Source: Pseudoduganella buxea
GTDB lineage: Bacteria; Pseudomonadota; Gammaproteobacteria; Burkholderiales; Burkholderiaceae_D
Direction of reading: 5' to 3'
Assembly: GCF_009720835.1 (NCBI RefSeq)
Contig: NZ_WNKZ01000038.1
Span: 1-53,887, forward strand
Length of the DNA: 53,887 nt
The notes below the pieces were generated by a model, which saw only the letters and a program-made list of their open reading frames with translations, did no database searches and had not been told where the DNA came from. The position numbers were made by a program, and so were the translations under genes. This document shows, in pieces, positions 45,961-53,887 of the stretch (position 1 is its first letter; each line of letters starts with the position of its first letter).

Positions 45961-46644
45961 TCAGCGTACCCGGCGCAGCGACGAGAAGCGGTCGTTCATG
46001 CGTTCGACAGAAGGGTAACGTCCCGGTCCGAACGTCATGCAGCGGCCGCCGTAGTCGATGTGCTCGCACAGTTCCCACGTGCCTTCGCGGATCACCATCG
46101 AGCTGACCCGGTCATTGAAGCGGGCCGGCACCAGGGTGCGCACGTCGCCGTCGATATCGAGGCGCTGGCCTTCGAAGCCCACGTGTTCGAACAGCTGCAC
46201 CGCTTCACCGTGGCGGCCGCCACGGCGCCCGTCGTCCCGGCCTTCGCGCCAGTCGCGCCGCTCTTCCCAGCTGCCGTCCCTGCGCCCGTCCCTGCCCCCT
46301 TCGTTCTCATTGCGCCAGTCGCCACGACCGCCGCCCTCCATGCGCACTTCGCGCGCCGACGAGATATTGTTGTTGAACTGTGCCAGGTCCGGGTATTCGC
46401 CGCGCCGGTAGACGGCGCAATGGCCGCCGAAGTTCTTGTGCTCGCACAGCTCCCACGCGCCCGAACGCACGATGACGCTCGAGGCCCGGTCGTTGAAGCC
46501 GAAGTCGGTGAAGTTGGACGCATCCTGGCGCAACGTGATCTGGTTGCCGCGCATGCCGTGGCGTTCGAACACGGTCAGCTCGCCCGCGAAGGCGGCGTGG
46601 GACAGGATGGTGGTGACCACCAGGGTGGCAAACAGGCGTTTCAT
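45961..46644 (-). CDS. Secreted protein with two beta/gamma-crystallin-like domains
   Basis: 227 aa from the ATG at 46644. Signal peptide MKRLFATLVVTTILSHAAFA. Two crystallin-type Greek-key halves (LTVFERHGMRGNQITLRQD... WELCEHKNFGGHCAVYRRGE and VQLFEHVGFEGQRLDIDGD... WELCEHIDYGGRCMTFGPG) flank an Arg/Gly/Glu-rich linker (about 103-147). WELCE is a usual hallmark of these bacterial proteins, which can bind calcium; here the N/D-N/D-x-x-S/T calcium boxes are only partial (FNDRASS, FNDRVSS). Confidence 0.87.
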   Translation of the reverse strand: MKRLFATLVVTTILSHAAFAGELTVFERHGMRGNQITLRQDASNFTDFGFNDRASSVIVRSGAWELCEHKNFGGHCAVYRRGEYPDLAQFNNNISSAREVRMEGGGRGDWRNENEGGRDGRRDGSWEERRDWREGRDDGRRGGRHGEAVQLFEHVGFEGQRLDIDGDVRTLVPARFNDRVSSMVIREGTWELCEHIDYGGRCMTFGPGRYPSVERMNDRFSSLRRVR

Positions 46645-46790
46645 TGGGACTCCCTCGGTATTGTTAAACGCTAAACGCGCCAGGACGGCGCGCAGCATAC
46701 GCGTGTCTGTAACAAATTCCTACCGTGCCTTCGGTAGCGCGGCCGCAAAGTGGTTAGAATCACAAGCCCTGCCTTTCACCTGATCCGCCG

Positions 46791-48185
46791 ATGCCTTATT
46801 CGTTCACGCTCCCCAACGTCCGCCGCGAAGCGGCCAGCCTGTGGCAACTGGCCTGGCCCGTGCTGGTGGGCCAGCTGGCCACGGTGGGCATGGCGGTGGC
46901 GGACGTGGCGATGACGGGCCATACCAGCGCGGCCGAACTGGCCGCCGTGTCGCTGGGGGCGTCCGTCTGGTCGATCATCCTGCTGACGATGAACGGCACC
47001 ATGATGGCGATTAACACGGTGGTGGCGCACGAAGTGGGCGCCGGCGCTTTCGAGCGGATTCCCCATTCGGTGCGGCAGGCCCTGTGGAAGTCCGTCGGCG
47101 TGGGACTGGTGGCGGCGCTGGCGGCCAACCTGGCCACGCTGCTGTTCGACCACCTGTATCTTTCACCCGAAGTCAACGCGCGCGCGTCGCTGTTCGTCCA
47201 TATCATCAGCATCGGCCTGATTCCGTTCGCGGCCTATCGGGCGCTGTACGGCTACAGCGCCAGCATCAACCAGACCAAGCCCGTCATGGTGATCGCGCTG
47301 CTGGGCCTTGCCGTCAATGTGGCGATGAACTGGGTGCTGATCTTCGGCCAGTTCGGCATGCCCAGGCTGGGCGGCATCGGCTGCGCCATCTCGACGGCCA
47401 TCGTCATGTGGCTCGACCTCGCGGCGATGATCCTGTGGGTGCGCATCGCGCCCGTGTACCGGCAGACGTATCCGTTCTCGCGCTGGGAGTGGCCGCACTG
47501 GCCGGAGATCTGGAGCATGGTCAAGCTGGGCGTGCCGATCGGCGTGACCTACTTTGCCGAGGTCTCCGTGTTCGGCGCCGTCAGCCTGCTGATCGCGCGC
47601 TTTGGCGTCGTCACCGTGTCGGCACACCAGATCGCGCTGAACTTCGCGTCGCTCGTGTTCATGGTGCCGCTCTCGTTCGGCATCGGCATGATCACGCGCG
47701 TGGGCCAGGCCCTCGGCGAAGGCAATCCGGACCGGGCCCGCTTCGCCTCGCTGGTGGGCGTGGGCATGTCGCTGGCGTTCGCCATCGCGTCGGCGGCCTT
47801 CATGGCCGTGTTCCGGCAGGAGATCGCCGCCGCCTACACGTCCGACCTCGCCGTGCGCGAGATGTGCGAACACCTGCTGCTGTTCGGCGCCCTGTTCCAG
47901 TTGTCCGACGCGACCCAGGTGGCGGCATCCTGCGCGATCCGGGGCTACAAGGTCACGCGCGGGCCGATGGTGATCCAGCTGCTGGCGTTCTGGGGCATCG
48001 CGCTGCCGCTGGGCTGCGTGCTGGGCCTGGCGCCGCAATGGCTGCCGTTCGCGCCGGCCGCGCCGATGTCGGCGTCCGGTTTCTGGATCGGCCTCGTGCT
48101 GGGGCTGACGGTGGCGGCCGTGCTGCTGCTGGCCTACCTGCTGCGGCTGTCGCGGCAGCGGGTGCTGGCCCACGCCAAACAATAG
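46791..48185 (+). CDS. MATE-family multidrug efflux transporter (NorM type)
   Basis: 464 aa with about twelve transmembrane helices. N-terminal LWQLAWPVLVGQLATVGMAVADVAMTGH, shown in part, is the MATE opening, and VSAHQIALNFASLVFMVPLS in the second half is the NorM signature region. Exports cationic drugs in exchange for Na+ or H+. Single gene; substrate unknown. Confidence 0.92.
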   Translation: MPYSFTLPNVRREAASLWQLAWPVLVGQLATVGMAVADVAMTGHTSAAELAAVSLGASVWSIILLTMNGTMMAINTVVAHEVGAGAFERIPHSVRQALWKSVGVGLVAALAANLATLLFDHLYLSPEVNARASLFVHIISIGLIPFAAYRALYGYSASINQTKPVMVIALLGLAVNVAMNWVLIFGQFGMPRLGGIGCAISTAIVMWLDLAAMILWVRIAPVYRQTYPFSRWEWPHWPEIWSMVKLGVPIGVTYFAEVSVFGAVSLLIARFGVVTVSAHQIALNFASLVFMVPLSFGIGMITRVGQALGEGNPDRARFASLVGVGMSLAFAIASAAFMAVFRQEIAAAYTSDLAVREMCEHLLLFGALFQLSDATQVAASCAIRGYKVTRGPMVIQLLAFWGIALPLGCVLGLAPQWLPFAPAAPMSASGFWIGLVLGLTVAAVLLLAYLLRLSRQRVLAHAKQ

Positions 48186-48284
48186 TCGGCGCGGGACGCT
48201 GTTTTTCGAACGTTCCCGCGTGGTCAGGGGAAGCCGAGTCTGGTATTGTCCATCGCTTCCAACTCTTCCATATTTCCTTCACCC

Positions 48285-50495
48285 ATGCGCTTCATTCTCA
48301 GCTTCCTGGCCCTGCTGGCCGTCGGCTCGGCATCGGCCGAACGCCTTACCCTCGACCGCCTGTACGACGATCCGGCCTTGGCCGGTCCTGGCGTGCGCGC
48401 CCTGAAAGTGGCGCCGAACGGCGAGCGCGTGACCTTCCTGCGCGGGCGTGACGACAACCAGTTCCAGCTCGACCTGTGGGAGTTCAACCTGAAGGACAAG
48501 TCGACCCGCCGCCTGGTCGATTCGAGCCGGCTGGTGCCGGACGAGAAGCTGTCGGACGCGGAGAAGGCGCGGCGCGAACGCGAACGCACGGCCAGCCTGA
48601 AAGGCATCATCAGCTACAGCTGGTCGCCCGACGGCAGGCAGCTGCTGGTGCCGATCGCGGGCAACCTGTACCTGATCGACGCGGGCAAGCCGGAAGCGGC
48701 ACGGCTGGTCGCGTCGGGCAACGTAACGGACCCGAAGATTTCGCCGAAGGGCAAATACGTGTCGTTCGTGCGCGACCAGAACCTGTACGTGATCGACCTG
48801 GCCACCGGCAAGGAACGGGCACTGACGACGGACGGCAAGGGCACCGTGCATAACGGCGAGGCCGAATTCGTGGCGCAGGAAGAGATGCACCAGTTCACCG
48901 GCTACTACTGGGCGCCGGACGATTCGGCCATCGCCTACCGCCGCTACGACGAAGCGCAGGTGCCGGTGGCGCGCCGCTTCGAGATCTATGCCGACCGCAC
49001 CGACGTCGTCGAGCAGCGCTACCCTGCCGCGGGCGACCCGAATGCCGTCGTCGAACTGCGCATCGTCTCCCCCGCCACCGGCGTCACGCGCGACGTCGAC
49101 CTGGGCGCGAACAAGGACATCTACCTGGTGCGGGCCGACTGGAGCAGCGACAGCCGCCAGCTGGTGTTCCAGCGCCAGACGCGCGACCAGAAGAAGCTCG
49201 AACTGATCGCCGTCGACGCGGCCACCCTGGCACAGCGCGTGCTGGTGACGGAGACGGCCACCACGTGGACCAAGATCAACGACGACCTGCGCTTCCTGGC
49301 CAACGGCCGTGGCTTCATCTGGGCTTCCGAGCGCACCGGCCAGAATCACCTGTACCTGTTCGACATGAACGGCAAGGTCAGGCACGCGCTGACGGCGGGC
49401 GACTGGCGAGTCGACAACCTGCTGGCCGTGGACGAAAAGGCGGGCAAGGTGTACTTCGCGTCGAACAAGGATGCGGTGCAGGACAAGCAGGCGTATGTCG
49501 TCGCGCTGGACGGCAGCACGGCCGCCAGGCCGAAGCGCCTGACGCAGGCCGACGGCTGGCACGACACGACGTTTGCCCGCAATGGCGAAGTGTTCGTGGA
49601 CGCCTGGTCCGACCCGGCCAATCCGCCGCAGGTGTCGATCCGCAAGCCCGACGGGACCATGGTGACCTGGCTGGAGCGCAACGAGGTCAATGCGGCGCAC
49701 CCCTATTTCAAGTACAAGAGCGACCACCTGCCGACCGAGTACGGCACGATGAAGGCCAGGGACGGCCAGACCCTGTACTGGTCGATGATCAAGCCTTACC
49801 GCTTCGACGCAGGCAAGAAGTATCCCGTCTACCTGTCCACCTACGGCGGCCCGGGCGCCCAGCACGTGACGCGCCGCTGGGGCGACACCTTCGACCAGTA
49901 CATGGCGCAGCAGGGCTACGTCGTGTTCCGCCTCGATAACCGCGGGTCATCGCGGCGCGAGCGCGCCTTCACGGACGCGATCTACCGCAACCTGGGCAAG
50001 GTGGAAGTGGAAGACCAGCTGGCCGGCATCGACTGGCTGGGCAAGCAGGGCTTCGTCGACGCCAAGCGGATCGGCGTGTACGGCTGGAGCTACGGCGGCT
50101 TCATGACCTTGCGCCTGCTGTCGCAGGCCTCGGACCGGATCGCCGCCGGCGTGTCGGGCGCGCCCGTGACGGACTGGCAGCTGTACGACACCCATTACAC
50201 GGAGCGCTTCATGGACCGCCCCGTCGACAACCCCGAAGGCTACAAGGACAGCACGGTGTTCGCCCACGTCGACGGTCTGAAGTCGAAGCTGCTGCTGATC
50301 CACGGCATGGCCGACGACAATGTGCTGTTCACCAACAGCACGAAGATGATCGACGCCCTCGTCAACCGCGGCGTGCAGTTCGAGCTGATGACCTACCCGG
50401 GCGCCAAGCACGGCGTGTCGAACCGCGTGCAGCGCCGCCACGTGCAGACGTATATCGACGCCTTCTTCCGCAAGAACCTGAAGCCGGGCGAGTGA
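48285..50495 (+). CDS. Dipeptidyl-peptidase IV-like S9B serine protease
   Basis: 736 aa with a signal peptide (1-18). The N-terminal beta-propeller contains the double-Glu segment VAQEEMHQFTGYYW that holds the substrate amino terminus. The C-terminal alpha/beta-hydrolase has the nucleophile Ser602 in GWSYGG, Asp677/678 in HGMADDNV and His709 in AKHG. Such periplasmic enzymes release N-terminal dipeptides ending in Pro or Ala. The ATG at 48285 is chosen for the signal peptide. Single gene. Confidence 0.93.
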   Translation: MRFILSFLALLAVGSASAERLTLDRLYDDPALAGPGVRALKVAPNGERVTFLRGRDDNQFQLDLWEFNLKDKSTRRLVDSSRLVPDEKLSDAEKARRERERTASLKGIISYSWSPDGRQLLVPIAGNLYLIDAGKPEAARLVASGNVTDPKISPKGKYVSFVRDQNLYVIDLATGKERALTTDGKGTVHNGEAEFVAQEEMHQFTGYYWAPDDSAIAYRRYDEAQVPVARRFEIYADRTDVVEQRYPAAGDPNAVVELRIVSPATGVTRDVDLGANKDIYLVRADWSSDSRQLVFQRQTRDQKKLELIAVDAATLAQRVLVTETATTWTKINDDLRFLANGRGFIWASERTGQNHLYLFDMNGKVRHALTAGDWRVDNLLAVDEKAGKVYFASNKDAVQDKQAYVVALDGSTAARPKRLTQADGWHDTTFARNGEVFVDAWSDPANPPQVSIRKPDGTMVTWLERNEVNAAHPYFKYKSDHLPTEYGTMKARDGQTLYWSMIKPYRFDAGKKYPVYLSTYGGPGAQHVTRRWGDTFDQYMAQQGYVVFRLDNRGSSRRERAFTDAIYRNLGKVEVEDQLAGIDWLGKQGFVDAKRIGVYGWSYGGFMTLRLLSQASDRIAAGVSGAPVTDWQLYDTHYTERFMDRPVDNPEGYKDSTVFAHVDGLKSKLLLIHGMADDNVLFTNSTKMIDALVNRGVQFELMTYPGAKHGVSNRVQRRHVQTYIDAFFRKNLKPGE

Positions 50496-50590
50496 TTCCG
50501 GCCCGGCTGGAGATTTCAGGCACCGGTCTTTCGGCGGACCGACCGGTTTTCGGGCAACGATCAAGCTAAGTTAGTGGCCGCCACAGAAAC

Positions 50591-50620
50591 AAAAACAGCC
50601 GCATCAGCGGCTGTTTTTTT
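50591..50620. terminator. Bidirectional terminator between the protease and csbD
   Basis: CAGCCGC-ATCA-GCGGCTG at 50596-50613 with seven T on the right and AAAAA on the left. Confidence 0.9.
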
Positions 50621-50635
50621 CGGCACTGGGCCGGC

Positions 50636-50845
50636 TTAGCGGTTGCCGCGGTCAATCGTGGTCTTGTCGTCCAGCGCATCGTCCAGCGCTTCGCGGGTAT
50701 CGCCCACTTTCTTCTGCACTTTACCTTCAACCTGGTTGGCCACGCCCTTTGCTTGCTGCTTGGAGCTACCTACCAGTTCGCCGGCTTCTTCCTGAATCTT
50801 GCCGCCGATTTCCTTCGCCTTGCCTTTGATCTGATCGCTGTTCAT
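50636..50845 (-). CDS. CsbD family stress-response protein
   Basis: 69 aa. MNSDQIKGKAKEIGGKIQEE followed by AGELVGSSKQQAKGVANQVE is the CsbD repeat. Small, helical, highly hydrophilic protein often induced by general stress. ATG at 50845 has GGAGGAATTTGACC before it. The gene has a long leader with a hairpin (50873-50891). Confidence 0.93.
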   Translation of the reverse strand: MNSDQIKGKAKEIGGKIQEEAGELVGSSKQQAKGVANQVEGKVQKKVGDTREALDDALDDKTTIDRGNR

Positions 50846-51165
50846 GGTCAAATTCCTCCAATAGTGCGGCTTGCGGACCAGGAGGGTCCGCGCCTTGCTG
50901 CGGCACACGTTGCGCGTGTCGTTGGATAAATCATATGTCCTCGGATCGATGTCTTCCGTTCGCTCCCTAACATTGCCACGCAAATACTTTGTGGGGCCGC
51001 GTTCATGGCTGGCGCGGCGGTGAGTACAGCCATGCTATGTTGCACCAACACGGGGGCCTGGTGTCACGCAGTCCGTCGCCCCACGAGAATTTGCTTCGCC
51101 AACGATGGGAAAACCGATATAGTGGATTCGTATTCACTTAGGGCAACATTTTCAGGAGACGCACA
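50846..51165. other. Divergent regulatory region between csbD and the HDOD gene
   Basis: 320 bp with no gene. It contains GCGGACC-AGGAG-GGTCCGC (50873-50891) in the csbD leader and the SD CAGGAG before 51166. Reading toward csbD, CATAGCATGG (complement of about 51028-51037) resembles the second half of the motif at 45044, but the first half is not at the same distance. Confidence 0.5.
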
Positions 51166-51993
51166 ATGACCTTGCAGGACCTGTTCGATAATTCCACCGC
51201 GTTGCCGACGGCGCCGAAGGTCGTGCAAGACCTGATCCAGAGTTTCGACAAGGCTTCCGTGTCGACCGAGGACGTGGCCAAGAAGGTGTCGCTCGACCCG
51301 GTCCTCAGCGCGAAGCTGCTGCGCCTGGCCAATTCCGCTTACTACAACGTGTCGCGCAGCATTGGTACCGTCGAGGATGCCGTGCTGATGCTGGGCTTCG
51401 TTGCCGTGCGCACCCTCGTCATCAGCTCCGGCCTGGTCAACAGCTTCAAGGCGGTGACGGGACTGGAGCTGCAGCAGTTCTGGCGCTACAGCATGCACAC
51501 TGCCGTGGCAGCCAAGTGGATCGCCAAGAAGACACGCGATAACCAGGAACTGGCCTTTACCATCGGCATGATGCACGCCATCGGCCAGTTGCTGATCCAT
51601 TCGGCCATGCCCGAACAGGCCCAGGCATTGGACCAGGAAACCCCGCCGCTGGACGCGCGCCGGCTGGCCGTCGAAAAGGCCGCGTTCGGCTTCGGCTATG
51701 CGGACGTGGGGGCCGAACTGGCCCGCCGCTGGCAATTCCCGTCGACGTTCTCGGACGCCATCGAAGCTTTCCCCGCGCCGCTTGCCCAGGAGCCGGTCAA
51801 CCGCCTTGCAGCCGTCGTCCACCTGGCCGCATGGCGCGCCCGGGCCCAGCTGGAGCAGCTCGATGCGGAAGCCACGGCGGCGGCCCTGCCCCGCGACGTG
51901 GCCGAAGCCATCGGCCTCGACCCCGACACGCTGGTCGACGACATGCCACCGCTCGACGAGCTCAGCGCCGGGCTGGAGGAGATGTTCCGCTGA
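51166..51993 (+). CDS. HDOD domain protein
   Basis: 275 aa. A stand-alone HDOD domain (about 10-205): LPTAPKVVQDLIQSF, LDPVLSAKLLRLANSAYYN, and GMMHAIGQLLI. HDOD proteins are signalling outputs related to HD phosphohydrolases but usually without the metal His-Asp pair (here MMHAIGQ, not HD). A short acidic tail follows. SD CAGGAG before the ATG. Role unknown; the next gene overlaps it. Confidence 0.9.
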   Translation: MTLQDLFDNSTALPTAPKVVQDLIQSFDKASVSTEDVAKKVSLDPVLSAKLLRLANSAYYNVSRSIGTVEDAVLMLGFVAVRTLVISSGLVNSFKAVTGLELQQFWRYSMHTAVAAKWIAKKTRDNQELAFTIGMMHAIGQLLIHSAMPEQAQALDQETPPLDARRLAVEKAAFGFGYADVGAELARRWQFPSTFSDAIEAFPAPLAQEPVNRLAAVVHLAAWRARAQLEQLDAEATAAALPRDVAEAIGLDPDTLVDDMPPLDELSAGLEEMFR

Positions 51994-52343
51994 GCGGGCC
52001 GGCCGACATCGCGCAGGCCGATCACTGGCCGACCAATACCCGCAACGGCGTGTGCGCGGCCGTGATGGCACTGGGCCTGGGTCCGACGGCCTTCGTTGCC
52101 AGGCACTGGACCGCGTGGACAAGCGTATCGTCCAATGCGGCGGGCTACGGCGTCATCTGGTGGCTGATCATCTGCTACGTCGCCGTGCTGGCCACGCATA
52201 TCCCCTGCGGCGTCTACCTGTTCGAGAGCCTGGGCGCCCGCAAGGTCAAGACGCGGGGGTTTTCCTACCTCCTGATCGGCATAGCGGCGGTCGCGACGAT
52301 CGCGCCGATGGCCTACCTGGCCGTCCGGCTGTTGGCGCCGTGA
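51990..52343 (+). CDS. Small membrane protein, start uncertain
   Basis: Up to 117 aa after the HDOD gene. Three likely transmembrane helices (about residues 20-37, 50-70 and 92-115). No ATG starts the frame near the HDOD stop; the CTG at 51990 overlaps that stop (CTGA), and GTG codons near 52047-52062 are alternatives. GGAGGAGATG upstream (51977-51986) could serve as a ribosome site for 51990. Function unknown. Confidence 0.6.
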   Translation: MSGPADIAQADHWPTNTRNGVCAAVMALGLGPTAFVARHWTAWTSVSSNAAGYGVIWWLIICYVAVLATHIPCGVYLFESLGARKVKTRGFSYLLIGIAAVATIAPMAYLAVRLLAP

Positions 52344-52368
52344 ACGTTGTCCAAACTATAATGTCGGG

Positions 52369-52689
52369 ATGATTCCCCCCACACCGCGATTGTCCGACCG
52401 GCGCACTGCCTGGTGCGCCGCCCTGATCCTTCTTTGCCTGCTTCCCCTGGCCTGGGCCGCCATCGGCATTGCGAACACGTCGCCCGGCCCCGGCGGCGAG
52501 CGCTGGGGCCCCGTCCTCGGCTTCGTGGCATCCTATGCCGTGCTGGCCGTGCTCGATGTCGTTACCATCGCCCTGCTTGCCTATTCACTGAGGAAAAATC
52601 GCATCCTCACGCCCGCGCGGGCGCGGTGGACGATTTGGCTGGCAGTGCTGACCTTGCTGGGACCCGCAGTATTCCTCGGCAGCGCGTGA
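52369..52689 (+). CDS. Small membrane protein of unknown function
   Basis: 106 aa. Three hydrophobic segments (about 14-34, 48-70 and 87-103), with a positive loop YSLRKNRILTPARARWT. No motif recognised. It begins 25 bases after the previous gene and may be co-transcribed with it. Confidence 0.65.
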   Translation: MIPPTPRLSDRRTAWCAALILLCLLPLAWAAIGIANTSPGPGGERWGPVLGFVASYAVLAVLDVVTIALLAYSLRKNRILTPARARWTIWLAVLTLLGPAVFLGSA

Positions 52690-52786
52690 TGCGCGATCCC
52701 ACGGCTACGGCCACGCGCCGGGCAGCTGCGAAAAATTAGTCTTCCGGCAAGCCCAAAAAGAATTTCAAAATATTTTTCAAAAACCC

Positions 52787-52813
52787 TAAAGTTCCCCCCT
52801 GCCCTGACGTTAA
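52787..52813 (+). promoter_or_regulatory. Sigma-28 (FliA) promoter of the fliT-like gene
   Basis: TAAA at 52787-52790, exactly 15 bases, and GACGTTAA at 52806-52813. The FliA consensus is TAAA-N15-GCCGATAA; the -10 part matches six of eight. It lies 62 bases upstream of the fliT ATG. Confidence 0.75.
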
Positions 52814-52875
52814 TCCAGACATGCGGTACTCCGCGACGATCTCCATTGACGTTTTTTTGATGCACAGGGCGCACC

Positions 52876-53142
52876 ATGACCTCGACTGAAGTCCTCTCCA
52901 TGTACGAAAACATCGCCGGCCTGACGGGCCAGATGGCGGCAGCGGCGCAATTGAGCGACTGGAACACCCTGGACCAGCTGGAAAACCGCTGCGCGGCCGA
53001 GGCCGTGGTCGCCATCGGTGGCGTGCCCCGCCTGGAAGGCGCCGCCCGCCTGCGCAAGATCGACCTGCTCAAGCAGATCATGGCCAACGACCGCGCCGTG
53101 CGCGACGTGACCGAGCCGTGGATGGGACGCCTGAACGGCTGA
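52876..53142 (+). CDS. fliT: Flagellar export chaperone FliT-like protein
   Basis: 88 aa helical protein. MTSTEVLSMYENIAGLTGQM and the C-terminal RKIDLLKQIMANDRAVRDVT...WM pattern match small betaproteobacterial FliT proteins, chaperones of the filament cap FliD. The sigma-28 promoter supports a late flagellar role. It is isolated from other flagellar genes in this window. Confidence is limited by the low conservation of FliT. Confidence 0.75.
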   Translation: MTSTEVLSMYENIAGLTGQMAAAAQLSDWNTLDQLENRCAAEAVVAIGGVPRLEGAARLRKIDLLKQIMANDRAVRDVTEPWMGRLNG

Positions 53143-53237
53143 TCCACCGTCCTACCTCGACGAAAGCGCCTTCATGGCGCTTTTTCTTTTGGCGGGCCTC
53201 GTTTGCATCGACAGGCAGCGACAAGGCTGGTGCTGTG

Positions 53238-53276
53238 ACGATGTTGCCCGAAAAATGGGGTCTGTCCCCATTTTTA
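53238..53276. repeat. Palindromic repeat (GGGGTCTGTCCCC), third copy
   Basis: Same unit as 21916-21953, including the left flank ATGTT-CCCG and the A- and T-runs. Lies between fliT and the convergent membrane-anchored protein; might also act as their terminator. Confidence 0.8.
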
Positions 53277-53310
53277 CAGCAACGAAGCCGGCCGCGCCGG
53301 GCTGAATCGA

Positions 53311-53887
53311 TCAGGCTGCCTTTTCTTCGGCGGCGGAGTCGGTCGAGGGTTCTTCCGGTTGCGCGGCGGCCTCGGCGATGGCTTTCTTGCGCCAGCTCTG
53401 CCAGACCTTGATCTGGGCACTGGCCTGCCTGGCCTTGCGTCGGCGCAGCCAATGCACGACAACGCCGGCCACGACGAGCAGCGCGACGATGGCGCCGGCG
53501 GCCATGGTCAGCATCTTCGGCCGCGACATCTTCTTCTCCTTCGGCGGTTCAGGCGGCGGCGCGGCTTTCGCCTTGGCCGGCTTGGCTTCGGGTTTAGCGT
53601 CTGGCTTGGCTTCCGCCTTGGCTTCGGGCTTGGCGTCTGGCTTGGCTTCCGCCTTCACTTCCGCCTCGACCTCCGGCTTCGCATCCGTTTTCGGCTCGGC
53701 CTTCGGTACCACCCCGTTCTCGGCTTTTGCTTCCGCCTGGGTCGCCACGTTGGCCTCGTGCTTCGTTTCCACTACTGACGTCGCCCGGATGTCGGTGATC
53801 TTGCCCGTGGCGGTGCGGCCGGGCGCCGCGGGCACGCTCGCGGCCGACATCGGCCTGGCCACGGCCGCCGGCTGCGCGCCTGGTGCC
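53311..53887 (-). CDS. Ala/Lys/Pro/Glu-rich single-pass membrane protein (5' end outside window)
   Basis: The frame is open to the right edge, so the N-terminus may be missing (a GTG at 53862 and an ATG at 53850 are possible starts). The visible 192 residues contain repeated KPDAKPEAKAE units (36-bp DNA repeats around 53580-53655), one transmembrane helix (MLTMAAGAIVALLVVAGVVV) and a short basic/acidic tail. It resembles TonB-like spacers in composition only. Function unknown. Confidence 0.65.
   Translation of the reverse strand, partial: APGAQPAAVARPMSAASVPAAPGRTATGKITDIRATSVVETKHEANVATQAEAKAENGVVPKAEPKTDAKPEVEAEVKAEAKPDAKPEAKAEAKPDAKPEAKPAKAKAAPPPEPPKEKKMSRPKMLTMAAGAIVALLVVAGVVVHWLRRRKARQASAQIKVWQSWRKKAIAEAAAQPEEPSTDSAAEEKAA

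Overview
The window looks like a chromosomal segment of a betaproteobacterium of the family Oxalobacteraceae (Massilia/Duganella/Pseudoduganella type). Supporting this are the high GC, the block gyrA - DUF2059 - serC - pheA - hisC - tyrA - aroA - cmk - rpsA - ihfB - lapA - lapB - rfaE1 on one strand, two PEP-CTERM proteins, a one-piece ssrA with a betaproteobacterial tag, and close gene packing. The genus is inferred from gene content and protein style; no database was searched.

Layout. 1-9283: end of a membrane protein, a LigB-type dioxygenase, the GTPase YlqF/RbgA, a secreted protein, a histone-deacetylase-like hydrolase, and a tightly coupled operon moxR - DUF58 - transglutaminase (tgpA-like) - mltB. 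9284-15739: an AT-rich leader and small helix-turn-helix protein, cysM, an acetyltransferase, a tandem array of palindromes, an orphan sugar-type ABC ATPase, a cyclic-nucleotide-domain/thioredoxin-reductase-like flavoprotein and a PEP-CTERM protein. 15920-31089: the conserved minus-strand housekeeping block, joining LPS assembly, translation and nucleotide metabolism, aromatic amino acid, histidine and serine biosynthesis, and gyrase. 31574-34944: ompA-like, ubiG, gph and an unrecognised protein with a GIY-YIG-like half motif.

35012-38300 is the accessory part. ssrA (tmRNA) is followed by a 2.6 kb AT-rich insert bounded by a 22-bp repeat of the ssrA 3' end. It carries a predicted lipoprotein and a helical protein with an R-X4-H (HEPN-like) motif, and no integrase. 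The sequence just downstream of ssrA is duplicated beyond the insert.

38485-53887: a PEP-CTERM protein, two low-complexity hydrophilic proteins that share a promoter-like motif, acetyltransferase and monooxygenase genes, the NAD salvage pair pncA-pncB, azoR with a divergent LysR regulator, a crystallin-fold protein, a MATE exporter, a dipeptidyl-peptidase IV-like protease, CsbD, an HDOD protein, small membrane proteins, a fliT-like gene behind a convincing sigma-28 promoter, and an Ala/Lys/Pro/Glu-rich membrane-anchored protein running off the window.

Three related sets of short palindromes (kernel GGGGTC/GACCCC or GGGAC/GTCCC) are scattered in intergenic DNA and look like a REP-type repeat family. 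I saw no rRNA, tRNA, CRISPR array or intact transposase. The best candidates for something undescribed are the ssrA-linked mini-island and its two-gene cargo.
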